From contig JADYXW010000015.1 in the NCBI GenBank assembly GCA_020853975.1, forward strand, positions 1-64,000: a DNA stretch of 64,000 bases, in the 5' to 3' direction. The position numbers were made by a program, and so were the translations under genes. This document shows positions 52,660 to 61,401 of the stretch, one piece after another. The first letter of the stretch is position 1; each line of letters begins with the position of its first letter. This DNA is from Phycisphaerales bacterium (lineage in GTDB: Bacteria > Planctomycetota > Phycisphaerae > Phycisphaerales > UBA1924). The notes beneath the pieces were generated by a model, which saw only the letters and a list, made by a program, of their open reading frames with translations, was not told where the DNA came from and did no database searches.

Positions 52660-53337
52660 GTGGCCGAGACTGAACTGGACATCCTGATGACACGTGCGAT
52701 CGACGGCCGCGCGTCCTCGACGGACTGGGCGGAGATCGAGCGGCTCGGTGAGCGTGACCCCGGGGTGTGGCGCGACCTCGCGACCGCCCAGCGGGACGAT
52801 GCGTCCCTCCGGCGCGCCGTGGCTCTGAGTCTGGCCGGGGTTGACCGTGTGGAACTCGCGGAGGCGGTGCACGCGCACGAGGCGACGCACGCGGCCCACA
52901 CCATGAGCCGCCGGACCCGCGCCGTGGCGACCTGGGCCGGATGGGCGGCGGCTGCGGCGGTCGGTCTCGCGTTCTTCACGCAGCAGCCCCGCGGCGACGA
53001 CACCGGCCGCGCCATGAACCCCGCGACCGCCGGCGTCGGCGCCCCGCAGGGGCAGATCGAGAGCGCCGCTGACATGCTCGCCCGGTATCTCGACCAGGGC
53101 CGCCAGGAGGGCAAGGTCATCCAGGAGGTGCCCGAGAAGTGGCTCTTGAGCGCCGAACCGACGGGCGACGGTTCCAGGCAGCAGGTCATCTATCTCCGGC
53201 TCATCATGGAGCGGGCCGAGGTGCCGGAGTTCTACACGTTCTCGCAGGATGAGTGGGGCAACCCCGCCCCCGCGAGGATCCAGATTCAGACGCCGCAGAC
53301 GCAGCCGGCCAAGCGGGCGGTCAGGCCGCCGGTCTGA
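52660..53337 (+). CDS. Anti-sigma-factor-like single-pass membrane protein
   Basis: 225 residues from a GTG preceded by GGAAAGGAAG. A cytoplasmic helical region (LDILMTRAIDGRASSTDWAEIERLGE; about 1-85) is followed by one membrane helix (about 90-107, TWAGWAAAAAVGLAFF) and a periplasmic or extracytoplasmic tail with Gln/Pro-rich end. The layout and the position directly after an ECF sigma gene suggest it holds the sigma factor. There is no canonical zinc-binding HxxxCxxC anti-sigma motif. Confidence 0.75.
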   Translation: MAETELDILMTRAIDGRASSTDWAEIERLGERDPGVWRDLATAQRDDASLRRAVALSLAGVDRVELAEAVHAHEATHAAHTMSRRTRAVATWAGWAAAAAVGLAFFTQQPRGDDTGRAMNPATAGVGAPQGQIESAADMLARYLDQGRQEGKVIQEVPEKWLLSAEPTGDGSRQQVIYLRLIMERAEVPEFYTFSQDEWGNPAPARIQIQTPQTQPAKRAVRPPV

Positions 53338-53433
53338 GATTGAAAGGGCCCAGGGGTGGCGGCGTCGGAGTGCCGCGGGCGGGTGCAAGCACGACGGAGC
53401 GATTCCGAAGGATCAGGTTTGGAGGTATCACCC

Positions 53434-54558
53434 ATGAATCACACCACACGCATCGCCGCCACAGCCCTGTTCATGCTCGCCGGTGCGGCCCACGCGCAGA
53501 ACGAGAAGCTCGAGGGCGATCTGAGGCAGCCCCTGATCGTGACCCGGGGCGGGCCCTCGGTCAAGATGATCGAGAACAACGACGGGGATGAGTGGGTGTT
53601 GGAGATTACCAACGGCGAGGTGACGGCGAAGCACAACGGCAAGGCCGTGCCCGCCGAACGCATCCGCAAGGCCGAGGGCAAGGTCGAGATCCTCGACGAC
53701 AAGGGCAACGTCGAGAAGACCTTCGACGTCGACGCAACCGGCAACGCGATGACGCTGGGGCGCAATGTGGGCCGCGGACGCACGCGAGTGCTGACGGCCC
53801 CGCAGGCGTGGCCCCGGTTGGCGCCGGAGCCCCCGGCGGTGGCGCAGGCCGAGCCCCCCAAGGTGATGGTCGGCATCCGCATGGACGAGGTCGAGGACCG
53901 CGTGGTCATCGCGGACGTGATCGAGGACACCCCCGCGGCGAAGGCGGGGGTGCAGGCCGGCGATGTGCTGATCTCGGTCGCCGGCGCGGAGATCAAGTCA
54001 ACAACCGATGTTCGCGACGCGCTCAAGGGTAAGAACCCGGGCGATGAGATCGAGGTCAAGGTTGAGCGCGAGGGCAAGGCGGAGACGCTCCGCGTGATGC
54101 TGGCGGCGTACAACCTGCCCATGCTCGATGCGACCCCGGAGGCAAAGGCTTGGGGCTGGTCGCAGGACGACGAGGACCGCTGGGTCGAGGCCGCCAAGAA
54201 GCACGTCGAAGAGGCGATCGAAACGATCAAGAAGAGCGACGCGCTCAACAGCGACAAGATGAAGGTCGCGGTCGAGAAGTCCATGCGGGAGGCGCTCAAG
54301 GCCCTGGACGAGGCCGGCAAGGGCGCCGAGCAGTTCATGCACACCTTCCGCGCCCGGCCGGGCGTCGGCGGCGGGGACGACGTGGTTGTCTTCGGCCCCG
54401 AGGGTGCCGATCAGCGGTTCTTCCTGCACGGCATGGGAGGGATGGAGGCCGACGGAACGGCCCGCAAGCTCGACCGCCTGTCCGAACAACTGGAGAGAAT
54501 GAACGAGCGGCTCGATCAGCTCCAGAAGCGGCTCGAGCAACTCGACAAGGGGCGCTGA
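53434..54558 (+). CDS. Exported PDZ-domain protein with C-terminal coiled coil
   Basis: 374 residues. Signal peptide (MNHTTRIAATALFMLAGAAHAQ), a beta-rich N-terminal part (QPLIVTRGG, DEWVLEITNGEVTAKHNGKAV), PDZ domain at about 144-225 (MVGIRMDEVEDRVVIADVIEDTP, AGVQAGDVLISVAG, GDEIEVKVEREG) and a helical C-terminal end with a heptad-like QLERMNERLDQLQKRLEQLD. It lacks the protease domain of DegS/HtrA. GGAGG precedes the ATG. As third gene after sigma and anti-sigma it may sense envelope proteins for the pathway. A 6-bp hairpin spans its stop codon (54550-54565). Confidence 0.88.
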   Translation: MNHTTRIAATALFMLAGAAHAQNEKLEGDLRQPLIVTRGGPSVKMIENNDGDEWVLEITNGEVTAKHNGKAVPAERIRKAEGKVEILDDKGNVEKTFDVDATGNAMTLGRNVGRGRTRVLTAPQAWPRLAPEPPAVAQAEPPKVMVGIRMDEVEDRVVIADVIEDTPAAKAGVQAGDVLISVAGAEIKSTTDVRDALKGKNPGDEIEVKVEREGKAETLRVMLAAYNLPMLDATPEAKAWGWSQDDEDRWVEAAKKHVEEAIETIKKSDALNSDKMKVAVEKSMREALKALDEAGKGAEQFMHTFRARPGVGGGDDVVVFGPEGADQRFFLHGMGGMEADGTARKLDRLSEQLERMNERLDQLQKRLEQLDKGR

Positions 54559-54588
54559 AGCGCCCGCAAGACGTCTCCGTTCGGGACG

Positions 54589-54627
54589 GGCCGCGCTACC
54601 ACCCCTGGCGCGGCCTGCTCCCTTTTT
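54589..54627 (+). terminator. Rho-independent terminator after the sigma unit
   Basis: GGCCGCGC (54589-54596) pairs with GCGCGGCC (54608-54615), 11-nt loop, then TGCTCCC and TTTTT to 54627. The T run starts seven bases after the stem, so it is somewhat weak. Confidence 0.55.
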
Positions 54628-54678
54628 GGACCCGGCCCGCCGCTTGCATTCTCCCTCGCTTGCGGGGACCATGTGCAC

Positions 54679-55293
54679 ATGGACTTTTCATTCTCGTTCA
54701 AGAAGAAGCCCCAGGGTCATCCCGGGCAGCCCGCCCCGAAATCAAACCCCGCGAGGGAGCAGTTTGACCAACTCCGGGGCTGCGGGATCAACCTGCGGGG
54801 CAAGGCGAAGCTCGAAACGCTCACCGCCGGCACGGACTCAGGCGCGTTCGAGCAGACGCCCTTCGTGCAACTGCTGGTGCTGCTGGGGGGCATGCAGGAG
54901 AGTGGCGAGGCATGGAGCGACGAGGTGTGGCTGTGGCCCGCTGGCGCCGTCACGCAGACGGGCGTGCTCACCTGGTGCGTGGAGCAGCTCATGAGACTCA
55001 CCCGGGGCGCACTGCCTCTTGAGGGGGTGCAGGACGCGATGGAGGGCGATGGCCTGTCGCTCGCCTTCACACTCGATGGCGAGCAGGTGCAGTGGGATGT
55101 GGGCTGCGAGAACGGTGAGCCCGACCCGACCGTGCTCTCCGCCCTCGCCGGGCTCGCGGCGGAGCGGGGCGACGGCGCCAGGCTCGCCTTCTGCGACGTG
55201 GAGGGGGCGGGCCGGCTGCTGGTTTTCATGACCGAGCCGGAGGTGGGCGAGCTCTGCGAGGCGACCGGGCTGGGCTGGGCCTGGATCGAGTAG
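54679..55293 (+). CDS. Hypothetical soluble protein, about 204 residues
   Basis: Start is ambiguous: GTG 54673 and ATG 54679 are in frame; ATG 54679 gives MDFSFSFKKKP. Lys/Pro-rich N-terminus then an alpha/beta domain (PFVQLLVLLGGMQESGEAWSDEVWLWPAGA; GDGLSLAFTLDGEQVQWDVGCENGEPD) ending GLGWAWIE. No signal peptide and no known domain. It has its own space after the terminator and stands alone before the converging GH2 gene. Confidence 0.65.
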   Translation: MDFSFSFKKKPQGHPGQPAPKSNPAREQFDQLRGCGINLRGKAKLETLTAGTDSGAFEQTPFVQLLVLLGGMQESGEAWSDEVWLWPAGAVTQTGVLTWCVEQLMRLTRGALPLEGVQDAMEGDGLSLAFTLDGEQVQWDVGCENGEPDPTVLSALAGLAAERGDGARLAFCDVEGAGRLLVFMTEPEVGELCEATGLGWAWIE

Positions 55294-55369
55294 GTCGGGC
55301 GCCGAGCCGGCGGCACGTCTGCAGCAGCGTCGCGCGGTCGATGGGCTTGGTGAGGAACGCGGGCCACCC
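55294..55369 (-). pseudogene. Remnant of a response-regulator receiver domain
   Basis: In the 114-nt gap between the hypothetical gene and the GH2 stop, the minus strand reads GWPAFLTKPIDRATLLQTCRRLGA, the last beta strand, the conserved Lys-Pro and the final helix of a CheY-like receiver. No start codon, phospho-acceptor or earlier part is present; the piece is directly downstream of the GH2 gene. It looks like the tail of a deleted regulator gene. Short similarity, so moderate confidence. Confidence 0.45.
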
Positions 55370-55407
55370 CACACCAGACCGCCAAAGCCGTTGTGTGGCA
55401 TCCCGTC

Positions 55408-58134
55408 TTACAGCAGACCCGAGAGATCCTGCGCGGGAGGCTCTGCAACCGCCGCGTGCGAGAGCAGGCGTGAGAGCATCCACCGGCCCGCGACACCTGT
55501 GTGGTCGAGTGTCGAGATCAGCAGCAGGCCCGCGCCGAATCGAGCGGTGCACGCCGCGTCTAGCAGCTTTGGAACGCCGGCGTCGTGTGTGTACACGTAT
55601 CGCACGATCGGGTCCACGTGCGGCGCGATTCCGAGGTCCTGGGACGGGAGGGCGCGGATCGACCGCCTCGTGAGGTCGAGGGGCAGCATGAGGCGGACAG
55701 CCTCGCTCTCACCCTCGCGGATCGGCCCGCCCTCGATGATGAGAGGTACCAGGCCCCAGAGGTTCATGAAGCGGCTCGCGAAGGGCGGCGAGTGGCGGGA
55801 CGCGAGCAGCACGCAGCGACCGCCCGCGTTGACCCACGCCGCGAGCGAAGGCGTGAACGCGGCGACGAGCGCAACGCGGGTGCCCGACGCCGGAGCGGCG
55901 TCGGCGGAAAAAAGGGTCGCGCGCGGCCATGAGGGCTCGGGCCGTTCCAGGGGCGTCCACGAACGGCAGGGAAGCCCCCAGCCGCTGGAATATGACGCTT
56001 CCTCGAACTCCGGCCTCGCGGAGAACGGCGGGAGGTCGCGTTGCACCGCGATCCCTTCGCAACGCTTCGGTGGCGGCAGCGAGACACACGTCCACCGGTT
56101 GGAGTCCACGCCCTCCGCGTGCGCCTCCAGCGTGAAGACGCGGGGTGAGTCCTCCGCGGGCGGAACGCGGAGGGCGACGCGGGCGCTGGCGATCCTCCCG
56201 GGCGCCGCCGACAGCGGAACCTCGTCCGCGGGCGAGCCGTCGGTGTTGAAGTGGGCCGGCACAACGGCGGCGTCCGGGGCGAAGTTCGAGAGCGCGACGT
56301 GGACCGTCACGTCCGCGCCGCTGTGGAACGCGCGGGCGTGGTCCGGCGTGTGCAGCAGCAGTGCGCGGTCCGCGATGGACGGCCGAAAGTCTTCGGGCGC
56401 GAAGCGCCAGCGGTCGGCGTCGTCCTTGAGCCCAAGCCGGCAGATGGCGACGTCCCGGATGCTGTTGGTCACAAACCCGGCATTGCGCTCGCGGGTGCGG
56501 AGCAGTTCGATCTGGAAGCGGCGGTGCTCGCGTCCCCACGCGGCGGCGTCCGCTCGAAACCGGGCAAGCGTGCCCGTGCCCCAGCGGGACTCGATGTCCC
56601 GTTCCAGGTCCGCGCACTCGGCCAACCCCCGCGTGAGGAACCAGGGCGGGCTTCCTTGGAAGGCATCTCGCAGCGCCGCGATGTCCGGCCAGGCGTTGGA
56701 GATGATGGTCTCCCCCATGACGAAGGGCTTTTCGGGCAGCTCGTTGATGCGAGCCTGCATGTCGTCCACGAAGCACACCCAGCGCCCATGGCTGTCGTAC
56801 ACGTGATCGTCGTACAGGTCCGTCTGCTCCGGGGGGGTCCACTCGAGAAACCCGGTCTGAATCTGCCTCAGTGTGCGGGGGAGCATCCTACCTGAAGTCT
56901 CCCACCACCAGCGGGCGAGGTCCGCGTCAAAGGCTTCGTGCTCGCAGGTGGCGCTGACGATGACAACGCTGGTGTGCCGTCGATCCCGCCGGAGGAAGCG
57001 CTCGAACATGCGCCGGTACTCCGGCATCACGTCCGGCGTCATGCGGCTCTTCCACACGGGGTGCTCCTGCCACACCAGCATGCCCAGCTCGTCGGCGATC
57101 TCGAAGAAATGCTCGGGCGGGTAGTACATGCACAGGCACACGAGGTTGAAGCCCATGGCGCGGAGCATCTCAAACTCGCGGCGGATTTCCTCGCGCGCCT
57201 GGGCGGGCGAGATGTGCCGGGGCTCGTGGCCCCAGTAGAGCACCCCGCGGATGAAGAGCGGATGGCCGTTCAGCAGCACGTGAGAGTTGCCCGGGCCGTC
57301 GGGGGCGCCGGTGCGGATGCTGCGGAAGCCGAACCGGAGCGAATGAACCTCGGCTCCCCCCCCGCTCTTGATTTCGAGGAGCAGGGAGTACAGCGCTGGG
57401 TCGGCGGGTGACCACAGGCGGGGCTCTTGGACGACGTGCTCAGCCGTCGCGAAGCCCTCCGAAGTTCTCTGGAGCGGGAAGGCGGCGAGCAAAGTTCCCG
57501 ACGGGTCGCGAAGTGTTGCGGCCAGCGAGACATCGCCCCGGCCGGCGACTTCTGCGCAGACGCGGAGGACTCCGCGTGAAGCGTCCGCATCGACGAAGAG
57601 GCCGTCGGGGCCCAGTGTGACGTCCCCGGTGGCTCGCAGCGAGACCTCTCCCCACAACCCTGCGTGCTGCAGGCTCAGGACGTCGTGAAAGCCCTTGGTG
57701 ACGTGGCCGTTCTCTACAACCACACCCTTGGCGGGGCGGGGGGCGTTCACCTGATCTACGCGGACGATGAGGCTCGCGGGCCCGGACGCCGCGAGGAGCG
57801 CGTCGGTGATGTCGAACTCGAAGGGCGCGTAGTCGCCCAGGCTCCGACCGACAGGTTGCCCGTTCACCCACGCCTGCGTGTCCGTCGCGGACGCTTCGAA
57901 GCACAGCCGCACGCGGCGGCCCGCGCTCGCCCATGCAAACGCCTCGGCTGGCAGCTCGCGCCGATACCACGCAACGCCCCCGGCATCCGGCCCGAGCACC
58001 GTCTGCCACGCGGAGGGCACGGCGATATCCCGCCAGCCGTCTGCGGGTGGCGACTTCCACCAGCGGCCCGTAGTGCCCTGCGAGAGCGGGTCGTGGCGGA
58101 TCTGCCAGGTTCCGGCAAGGTCGAGGCGGGGCAT
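55408..58134 (-). CDS. Glycoside hydrolase family 2 (beta-galactosidase/mannosidase-like)
   Basis: 908 residues. An N-terminal jellyroll (LDLAGTWQIRHDPL; AWYRRELP; FEASATDTQAWVNGQPVG), an Ig-like domain (LRFGFRSIRT) and the TIM barrel: GHPLFIRGVLYWGHEP, RAMGFNLVCLCMYYPPEHFFEIADELGMLVWQE. The acid/base Glu fits VSATCEHEAF and the nucleophile PFVMGETIIS. The residue before the acid/base Glu is Cys rather than the usual Asn. The C-terminal 350 residues include a Rossmann/glutamine-amidotransferase-like segment (ATLFSADAAPASGTRVALVAAFTPS). No signal peptide seen. TAGCCT lies 6 nt before the ATG. Confidence 0.87.
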   Translation of the reverse strand: MPRLDLAGTWQIRHDPLSQGTTGRWWKSPPADGWRDIAVPSAWQTVLGPDAGGVAWYRRELPAEAFAWASAGRRVRLCFEASATDTQAWVNGQPVGRSLGDYAPFEFDITDALLAASGPASLIVRVDQVNAPRPAKGVVVENGHVTKGFHDVLSLQHAGLWGEVSLRATGDVTLGPDGLFVDADASRGVLRVCAEVAGRGDVSLAATLRDPSGTLLAAFPLQRTSEGFATAEHVVQEPRLWSPADPALYSLLLEIKSGGGAEVHSLRFGFRSIRTGAPDGPGNSHVLLNGHPLFIRGVLYWGHEPRHISPAQAREEIRREFEMLRAMGFNLVCLCMYYPPEHFFEIADELGMLVWQEHPVWKSRMTPDVMPEYRRMFERFLRRDRRHTSVVIVSATCEHEAFDADLARWWWETSGRMLPRTLRQIQTGFLEWTPPEQTDLYDDHVYDSHGRWVCFVDDMQARINELPEKPFVMGETIISNAWPDIAALRDAFQGSPPWFLTRGLAECADLERDIESRWGTGTLARFRADAAAWGREHRRFQIELLRTRERNAGFVTNSIRDVAICRLGLKDDADRWRFAPEDFRPSIADRALLLHTPDHARAFHSGADVTVHVALSNFAPDAAVVPAHFNTDGSPADEVPLSAAPGRIASARVALRVPPAEDSPRVFTLEAHAEGVDSNRWTCVSLPPPKRCEGIAVQRDLPPFSARPEFEEASYSSGWGLPCRSWTPLERPEPSWPRATLFSADAAPASGTRVALVAAFTPSLAAWVNAGGRCVLLASRHSPPFASRFMNLWGLVPLIIEGGPIREGESEAVRLMLPLDLTRRSIRALPSQDLGIAPHVDPIVRYVYTHDAGVPKLLDAACTARFGAGLLLISTLDHTGVAGRWMLSRLLSHAAVAEPPAQDLSGLL

Positions 58135-58140
58135 GAGGTC

Positions 58141-58146
58141 AGGCTA
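58141..58146 (-). promoter_or_regulatory. Putative -10 hexamer of the GH2 gene
   Basis: Minus-strand TAGCCT ends 6 nt before the ATG at 58134. Confidence 0.4.
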
Positions 58147-58195
58147 GCAGGCCGGACGGGTCCGGGGGGCGGGCGGGCGCGTCGAGAGCATCGAG

Positions 58196-58201
58196 TAGAA
58201 T
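58196..58201 (+). promoter_or_regulatory. Putative -10 hexamer of the FkbM gene
   Basis: TAGAAT ends 6 nt before the ATG at 58208. Only 49 nt separate it from the opposing GH2 hexamer. Confidence 0.5.
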
Positions 58202-58207
58202 CCCGCC

Positions 58208-59026
58208 ATGCACGACCCGCGAGTCACGGAGCTCATGCCGCAGATGCTCGCCCTGCGCCAGCAGGTTGAAGCCATGGAGCGGGGCCTGCTGGGCATGCAG
58301 CGGAGGGTGCACGCGCTGGACGCGCACCACCGGCTTGCCCTCGCCGGGCGCACTCCCCGGTACCCAGTCGAGTTTCGCAGCGAGTACGGCGAGGATGTCT
58401 GGCTCTGGGAGTTGTTCGACGGGAAGCAGGATGGGTTCTTTATCGAGGTCGGGGCGTACGACGGCTACACCAACAGCACGTCGTACGCGTTCGAGGCCGT
58501 GGGGTGGCGGGGGTTGCTGATCGAGCCGATCCCGAAGCGGTACGACCTGTGCAGAGCGCGGCGCGGGGCGAGCACCGTGGTTCACGGGGCCGCGAGCTCG
58601 CCGGGCGGGGCCGCAACCATCGACTTCACTGTTGTCGAGGACGACGTGTGGGACCTGTGTTCCTACGCGCACGACCGGCCCCAGCACAGGCCCGAGCTCG
58701 ACCGCACGGACTTCAAGCGCACACGCGTGACGGTGCCCCTTACCACCATCAACGCCCAACTGACGGCGATGGGGCACGCCGGCGCGATCGACTTTGCCAC
58801 GATCGACGTGGAGGGGGCGGAGTTCGAGTTGCTGCAGGGGTTTGACCTGAAGAAGTGGTGCCCGCGGGTGGTGATCATCGAAGACCTGACGCGGGGCAAG
58901 GACGTCCGGGCCGCCAACCACATGAAGACCCAACCCTACGAGTTCGTCGGGTGGCTGGCGATCAACCGGCTGTACGTGCACCGGGACGAACGGGCGATTC
59001 TGGCCAGGCTCGGCGCGCTGCGCTGA
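58208..59026 (+). CDS. FkbM-family SAM-dependent methyltransferase
   Basis: 272 residues. A helical N-terminus (about 1-45) is followed by SAM-binding motif FIEVGAYDGYTNS, IEPIPKRYDLC (acidic residue contacting the ribose), VVHGAASSPGG, and IDFATIDVEGAEFELLQGFD, which is characteristic of FkbM O-methyltransferases. These often methylate sugars of polysaccharides or secondary metabolites. Here GH2 on one side and envelope genes elsewhere suggest a glycan target, but evidence is contextual. Confidence 0.88.
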   Translation: MHDPRVTELMPQMLALRQQVEAMERGLLGMQRRVHALDAHHRLALAGRTPRYPVEFRSEYGEDVWLWELFDGKQDGFFIEVGAYDGYTNSTSYAFEAVGWRGLLIEPIPKRYDLCRARRGASTVVHGAASSPGGAATIDFTVVEDDVWDLCSYAHDRPQHRPELDRTDFKRTRVTVPLTTINAQLTAMGHAGAIDFATIDVEGAEFELLQGFDLKKWCPRVVIIEDLTRGKDVRAANHMKTQPYEFVGWLAINRLYVHRDERAILARLGALR

Positions 59027-59036
59027 GCGCGTCCCG

Positions 59037-59061
59037 ATAAAACCCGCCACCCCCGGGCGGG
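59037..59061 (-). terminator. Minus-strand hairpin with T run, no gene assigned
   Basis: On the minus strand CCCGCC (59061-59056), a 7-nt loop and GGCGGG (59048-59043) are followed by TTTTAT. It faces transcription coming leftward from the prkA upstream region, where no minus-strand gene is recognised. Confidence 0.35.
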
Positions 59062-59189
59062 GAACCCGCGGGCACGCCCGGCGTATACATGGATGTCCAG
59101 ATCTGTAGCAGCGCCTGAGCCGCGCGGGCCATCGGGCCGATATTCCGATGTGGGGCCGGTGCCCCTTCGGCGGCGGGCGCGACGATTCG

Positions 59190-59217
59190 TTGACAAGTGT
59201 GTCGGCGTACATACCTC
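59190..59217 (+). promoter_or_regulatory. Sigma70-type promoter of prkA
   Basis: TTGACA (59190-59195), 16-nt spacer, TACCTC (59212-59217), ending 20 nt before the ATG at 59238. Confidence 0.45.
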
Positions 59218-59237
59218 TGGCACGGGAGTGCTGAGCC

Positions 59238-61379
59238 ATGCAGGAATACCGCGCGATCCAGGGACGGGACGTGGGAGCCAGCAACGGGCGAGACCTCGCC
59301 GCGGCGGTCGAGAGCCGCCTCGACAGGCGCCGCTTTCAGGACCACCACTGGTCCGGCACGTTCTGGGAATACCTCGATATCTGCGCGAAGGACCCGAGCG
59401 TCGCGAGGAACGCCTACCAGCGCCTCTACGACGCCATCATGCACTACGGCAGCGAAAAGTACAAGGTGTTCAAGAAGGAGTGTGTGAGATACCACTTCTT
59501 CAGCGACCCCTTTGACGGCGGCGCGGACGCCATCTTCGGCCTCGACTTCGCGCTCGTGCAACTCGTGGACTTTCTCCGTTCCGCCGCGGAGGGCTATGGC
59601 ACCGACAAGCGCATCCTGCTCCTGCACGGGCCGGTGGGGAGCAGCAAGAGCACGATCGCCAGGCTGCTGAAGAAAGGCGCCGAGGCCTATAGCCGCACGC
59701 CCGAGGGCGCGCTGTACTCGTTCTCCTGGCTGCTGGACGAGCACTGCGAGGTCTCGCCGGTGTCGGGCGGGGCAAAGGAGGCGGCGAAGAGCCACGAGTT
59801 CACGTGCCCCATGCACGAGGACCCACTGATCCTGATCCCCCGGGAGGCCCGCGAGGAAGTGCTGGGTAGGCTGAACGCGGCCTACAAGCCCAGGCACCAC
59901 GGCGGGAAGATCCGCATCGTCGGCGAGCCCGACCCCTTCTGCCGCAAGGTGCTCGAGGACCTCATGCGGTTCTACGACGGGGACTGGCGCAGGGTCATGG
60001 ACCACGTGAAGGTCCGGCGCATCGTGCTGAGCGAGAAGGACCGCGTCGGCATCGGCACGTTCCAGCCCAAGGACGAGAAGAACCAGGACAGCACCGAGCT
60101 GACGGGCGACATCAACTACCGCAAGATCGCGATGTACGGCAGCGACAGCGACCCGCGGGCGTTCAACTTTGACGGCGAACTGAACATCGCCAACCGCGGC
60201 ATCTGCGAGTTCATCGAGGTGCTGAAGCTCGACGTGGCCTTCCTGTACGACCTGCTGGGGGCCAGCCAGGAGCACACCATCAAGCCCAAGAAGTTCGCCC
60301 AGACCTACATCGACGAGGCGATCATCGGGCACACCAACGAGCCGGAGTACAAGCGCCTTCAGAGCAACGAGATGATGGAGGCATTCCGCGACCGAACCAT
60401 CAAAATCGATGTGCCCTACAACATCCGCCTCGACGACGAGGTGCGGATCTACCAGAAGGACTTCGGGCCCGAGCGCGTGCGGGGCATTCACCTGGCGCCT
60501 CACACGCTGGAGGTCGCGGCGATGTGGGCGGTGCTCAGCCGCCTGGAAGAGCCCAAGAAGTCCGGCCTGACGCCCATGCAGAAGCTCAAGCTCTACAACG
60601 GGAAGAGCATCCCCGGGTTCACCGAGGAGAGCGTGCGCGAGCTGAAGGAGGAGGCGCCCCGCGAGGGGATGTCGGGCATCTCACCCCGGTACATCCAGGA
60701 CAAGATCAGCAACGCGCTGGTCAGCCGCCAGGCCATTGAGGACCGGAGCATAAACCCGTTCATGGTGCTCAACGCCCTGGAGGAAGGGCTGAGCCACCAC
60801 TCGCTGATCAGCGACGAGAACACGAAGAAGCGGTACCGGGAGTTGCTGGCGGTGGTGAAGGAGGAGTACGAGGACATCATCAAGGGAGAGGTGCAGCGGG
60901 CGATCTCCGCCGACGAGGACGCCATCCGGCGCATGTGCGCGAACTACATCGAGAGCGTGCGGGCGTACACCCAGAAGGAGCGGGTGAAGAACAAGTACAC
61001 CGGGCGCGACGAGGAGCCGGACGAGCGGCTGATGCGGAGCATCGAGGAGAAGATCGACATTCCCGACAGCCGCAAGGACGACTTCCGCCAGGAGATCATG
61101 AACTACATCGGCGCGCTCTCGCTCGACGGCAAGAAGTTCGAGTACAACACCAACGCGCGCCTGTACCGGGCGCTCGAGCTCAAGCTCTTCGAGGACCAGC
61201 GCGACACCATCAAGCTGAAGAACCTGGTGAGCAGCGTCGTGGACGATGAGACCCAGAAGAAGATCGACGTGGTGAAGCAGCGCCTCATCAAGAACTTCGG
61301 CTACAACGAGACCAGCGCAACCGACGTGCTGAACTACGTCGCGAGCATCTTCGCCCGGGGAGACAGCAAGGGGCGGTAG
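59238..61379 (+). CDS. prkA: PrkA-type serine protein kinase/AAA+ protein
   Basis: 713 residues. The N-terminal AAA+-like core has P-loop GPVGSSKST (131-139) and [21 protein letters not shown]; the C-terminal PrkA region includes [33 protein letters not shown] split across two helices, and [18 protein letters not shown]. The E. coli homologue YeaG is a stress-induced kinase, and the Bacillus protein has also been described as a Lon-like protease. Normally neighboured by DUF444 and SpoVR genes; here spoVR is at 34626-36182 and no DUF444 gene is in the window. About 713 residues versus 640, mostly in the C-terminal part. Confidence 0.95.
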   Translation: MQEYRAIQGRDVGASNGRDLAAAVESRLDRRRFQDHHWSGTFWEYLDICAKDPSVARNAYQRLYDAIMHYGSEKYKVFKKECVRYHFFSDPFDGGADAIFGLDFALVQLVDFLRSAAEGYGTDKRILLLHGPVGSSKSTIARLLKKGAEAYSRTPEGALYSFSWLLDEHCEVSPVSGGAKEAAKSHEFTCPMHEDPLILIPREAREEVLGRLNAAYKPRHHGGKIRIVGEPDPFCRKVLEDLMRFYDGDWRRVMDHVKVRRIVLSEKDRVGIGTFQPKDEKNQDSTELTGDINYRKIAMYGSDSDPRAFNFDGELNIANRGICEFIEVLKLDVAFLYDLLGASQEHTIKPKKFAQTYIDEAIIGHTNEPEYKRLQSNEMMEAFRDRTIKIDVPYNIRLDDEVRIYQKDFGPERVRGIHLAPHTLEVAAMWAVLSRLEEPKKSGLTPMQKLKLYNGKSIPGFTEESVRELKEEAPREGMSGISPRYIQDKISNALVSRQAIEDRSINPFMVLNALEEGLSHHSLISDENTKKRYRELLAVVKEEYEDIIKGEVQRAISADEDAIRRMCANYIESVRAYTQKERVKNKYTGRDEEPDERLMRSIEEKIDIPDSRKDDFRQEIMNYIGALSLDGKKFEYNTNARLYRALELKLFEDQRDTIKLKNLVSSVVDDETQKKIDVVKQRLIKNFGYNETSATDVLNYVASIFARGDSKGR

Positions 61380-61390
61380 GAGCGCCGGGC

Positions 61391-61396
61391 TACCCT
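61391..61396 (+). promoter_or_regulatory. Putative -10 hexamer of the PhnP-like gene
   Basis: TACCCT ends 5 nt before GTG 61402, 12 nt after the prkA stop. Confidence 0.4.
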
Positions 61397-61401
61397 CCCC
61401 C

